Source: Balamuthia mandrillaris (lineage: Eukaryota; Discosea; Longamoebia; Balamuthiidae). From it: 64,000 nt of DNA. The notes below the pieces were generated by a model. The model was not told the DNA's origin. It searched no databases and saw nothing but the letters and a program-made list of their open reading frames with translations. Positions 63,869-64,000 of the stretch are shown here, in pieces (position 1 is the stretch's first letter; every line of letters begins with the position of its first letter). Both the position numbers and the translations under genes were made by a program. The stretch spans positions 21,231 to 85,230 of the forward strand of contig JAVKOQ010000223.1 in assembly GCA_031835245.1 (NCBI GenBank), written 5' to 3'.

Positions 63869-64000
63869 GACTCGAATCAGGGATTTTGTTCTCTGCTACT
63901 CTTTCTTTCTTTGCTTTGCTTTTTTCTTCCGTGCTGTGAAATACGCAAATAATACGCCAAAATTCTCTCAATAGTTGCTAATAATTCAAAACTATCCAAA
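63869..64000. promoter_or_regulatory. Upstream of ETF-beta
   Basis: A/T-rich with pyrimidine runs; no further gene in the remaining 132 bp. Confidence 0.35.

Overview
The window is nuclear DNA of a unicellular eukaryote. Most genes are split by short GT-AG introns, untranslated leaders are short, and genes lie densely on both strands. Introns and spacers are full of CT/GA, CTT, GTT and CAA simple repeats. Gene content (Rabconnectin-type WD protein, RGS, Frizzled-like receptor, EDR1/CTR1-type TKL kinase, STE20 kinase, LRR proteins) and intermediate base composition suggest a free-living amoebozoan, possibly a Balamuthia/Acanthamoeba relative. That placement is inference from gene content only.

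Layout: a WDR7 homologue (0.5-6.1 kb, +) runs tail-to-tail into a STE20 kinase-RA-RasGAP fusion (6.1-10.7, -). Next come an RGS-coiled-coil-C2 protein (11.5-13.9, +), a small membrane-anchored protein (15.1-15.5, -) with a truncated duplicate 1 kb away, and an XPR1-type SPX-EXS phosphate exporter (15.6-19.2, -). Three chromatin genes then lie close together: TADA3/Ngg1 of SAGA (19.8-24.7, +), a BOD1/SHG1-domain protein (26.5-28.7, -) and ZNHIT1/Vps71 of SWR1/SRCAP (28.9-30.1, +). A four-CBS protein (25.1-26.4, +) sits between the first two. At 30.2-30.6 kb two head-to-head copies of an unrecognised structured RNA with T-run terminators are visible. A RhoGAP (30.9-33.2) abuts an EDR1-TKL kinase (33.2-35.5), followed by a tubulin-tyrosine-ligase-like/eEF1B-beta fusion (35.7-37.9).

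The second half holds mostly compact housekeeping genes: a DusA-type dihydrouridine synthase, a two-helix membrane protein, a CAP-like secreted protein, TRAP-beta, a MORN-repeat protein, a FYVE protein, tRNA-Ser(UGA), TFIIS, SERF, an NAA10-like acetyltransferase, a two-helix membrane protein, an LRR protein, NUFIP1, a YqeH/NOA1 GTPase, a Frizzled-like receptor, a second LRR paralogue, an NBR1-like autophagy receptor and ETF-beta.

Several genes fall into functional themes rather than operons. Ras/Rho/G-protein signalling: kinase-RasGAP, RGS-C2, RhoGAP/EDR1 kinase, Frizzled. Chromatin and transcription: TADA3, SHG1, ZNHIT1, TFIIS. RNP and translation: NUFIP1, NOA1, eEF1B, Dus, SERF. Secretory and endolysosomal: WDR7, TRAP-beta, FYVE, NBR1. 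Spacers between divergent genes repeatedly carry the palindrome TGTCGACA, CRE-like ACGTCA sites and a GTCGAACGC-containing element, which together look like a shared promoter vocabulary. Exon boundaries given here were worked out by hand from GT-AG rules and reading frame; those marked approximate need transcript support.
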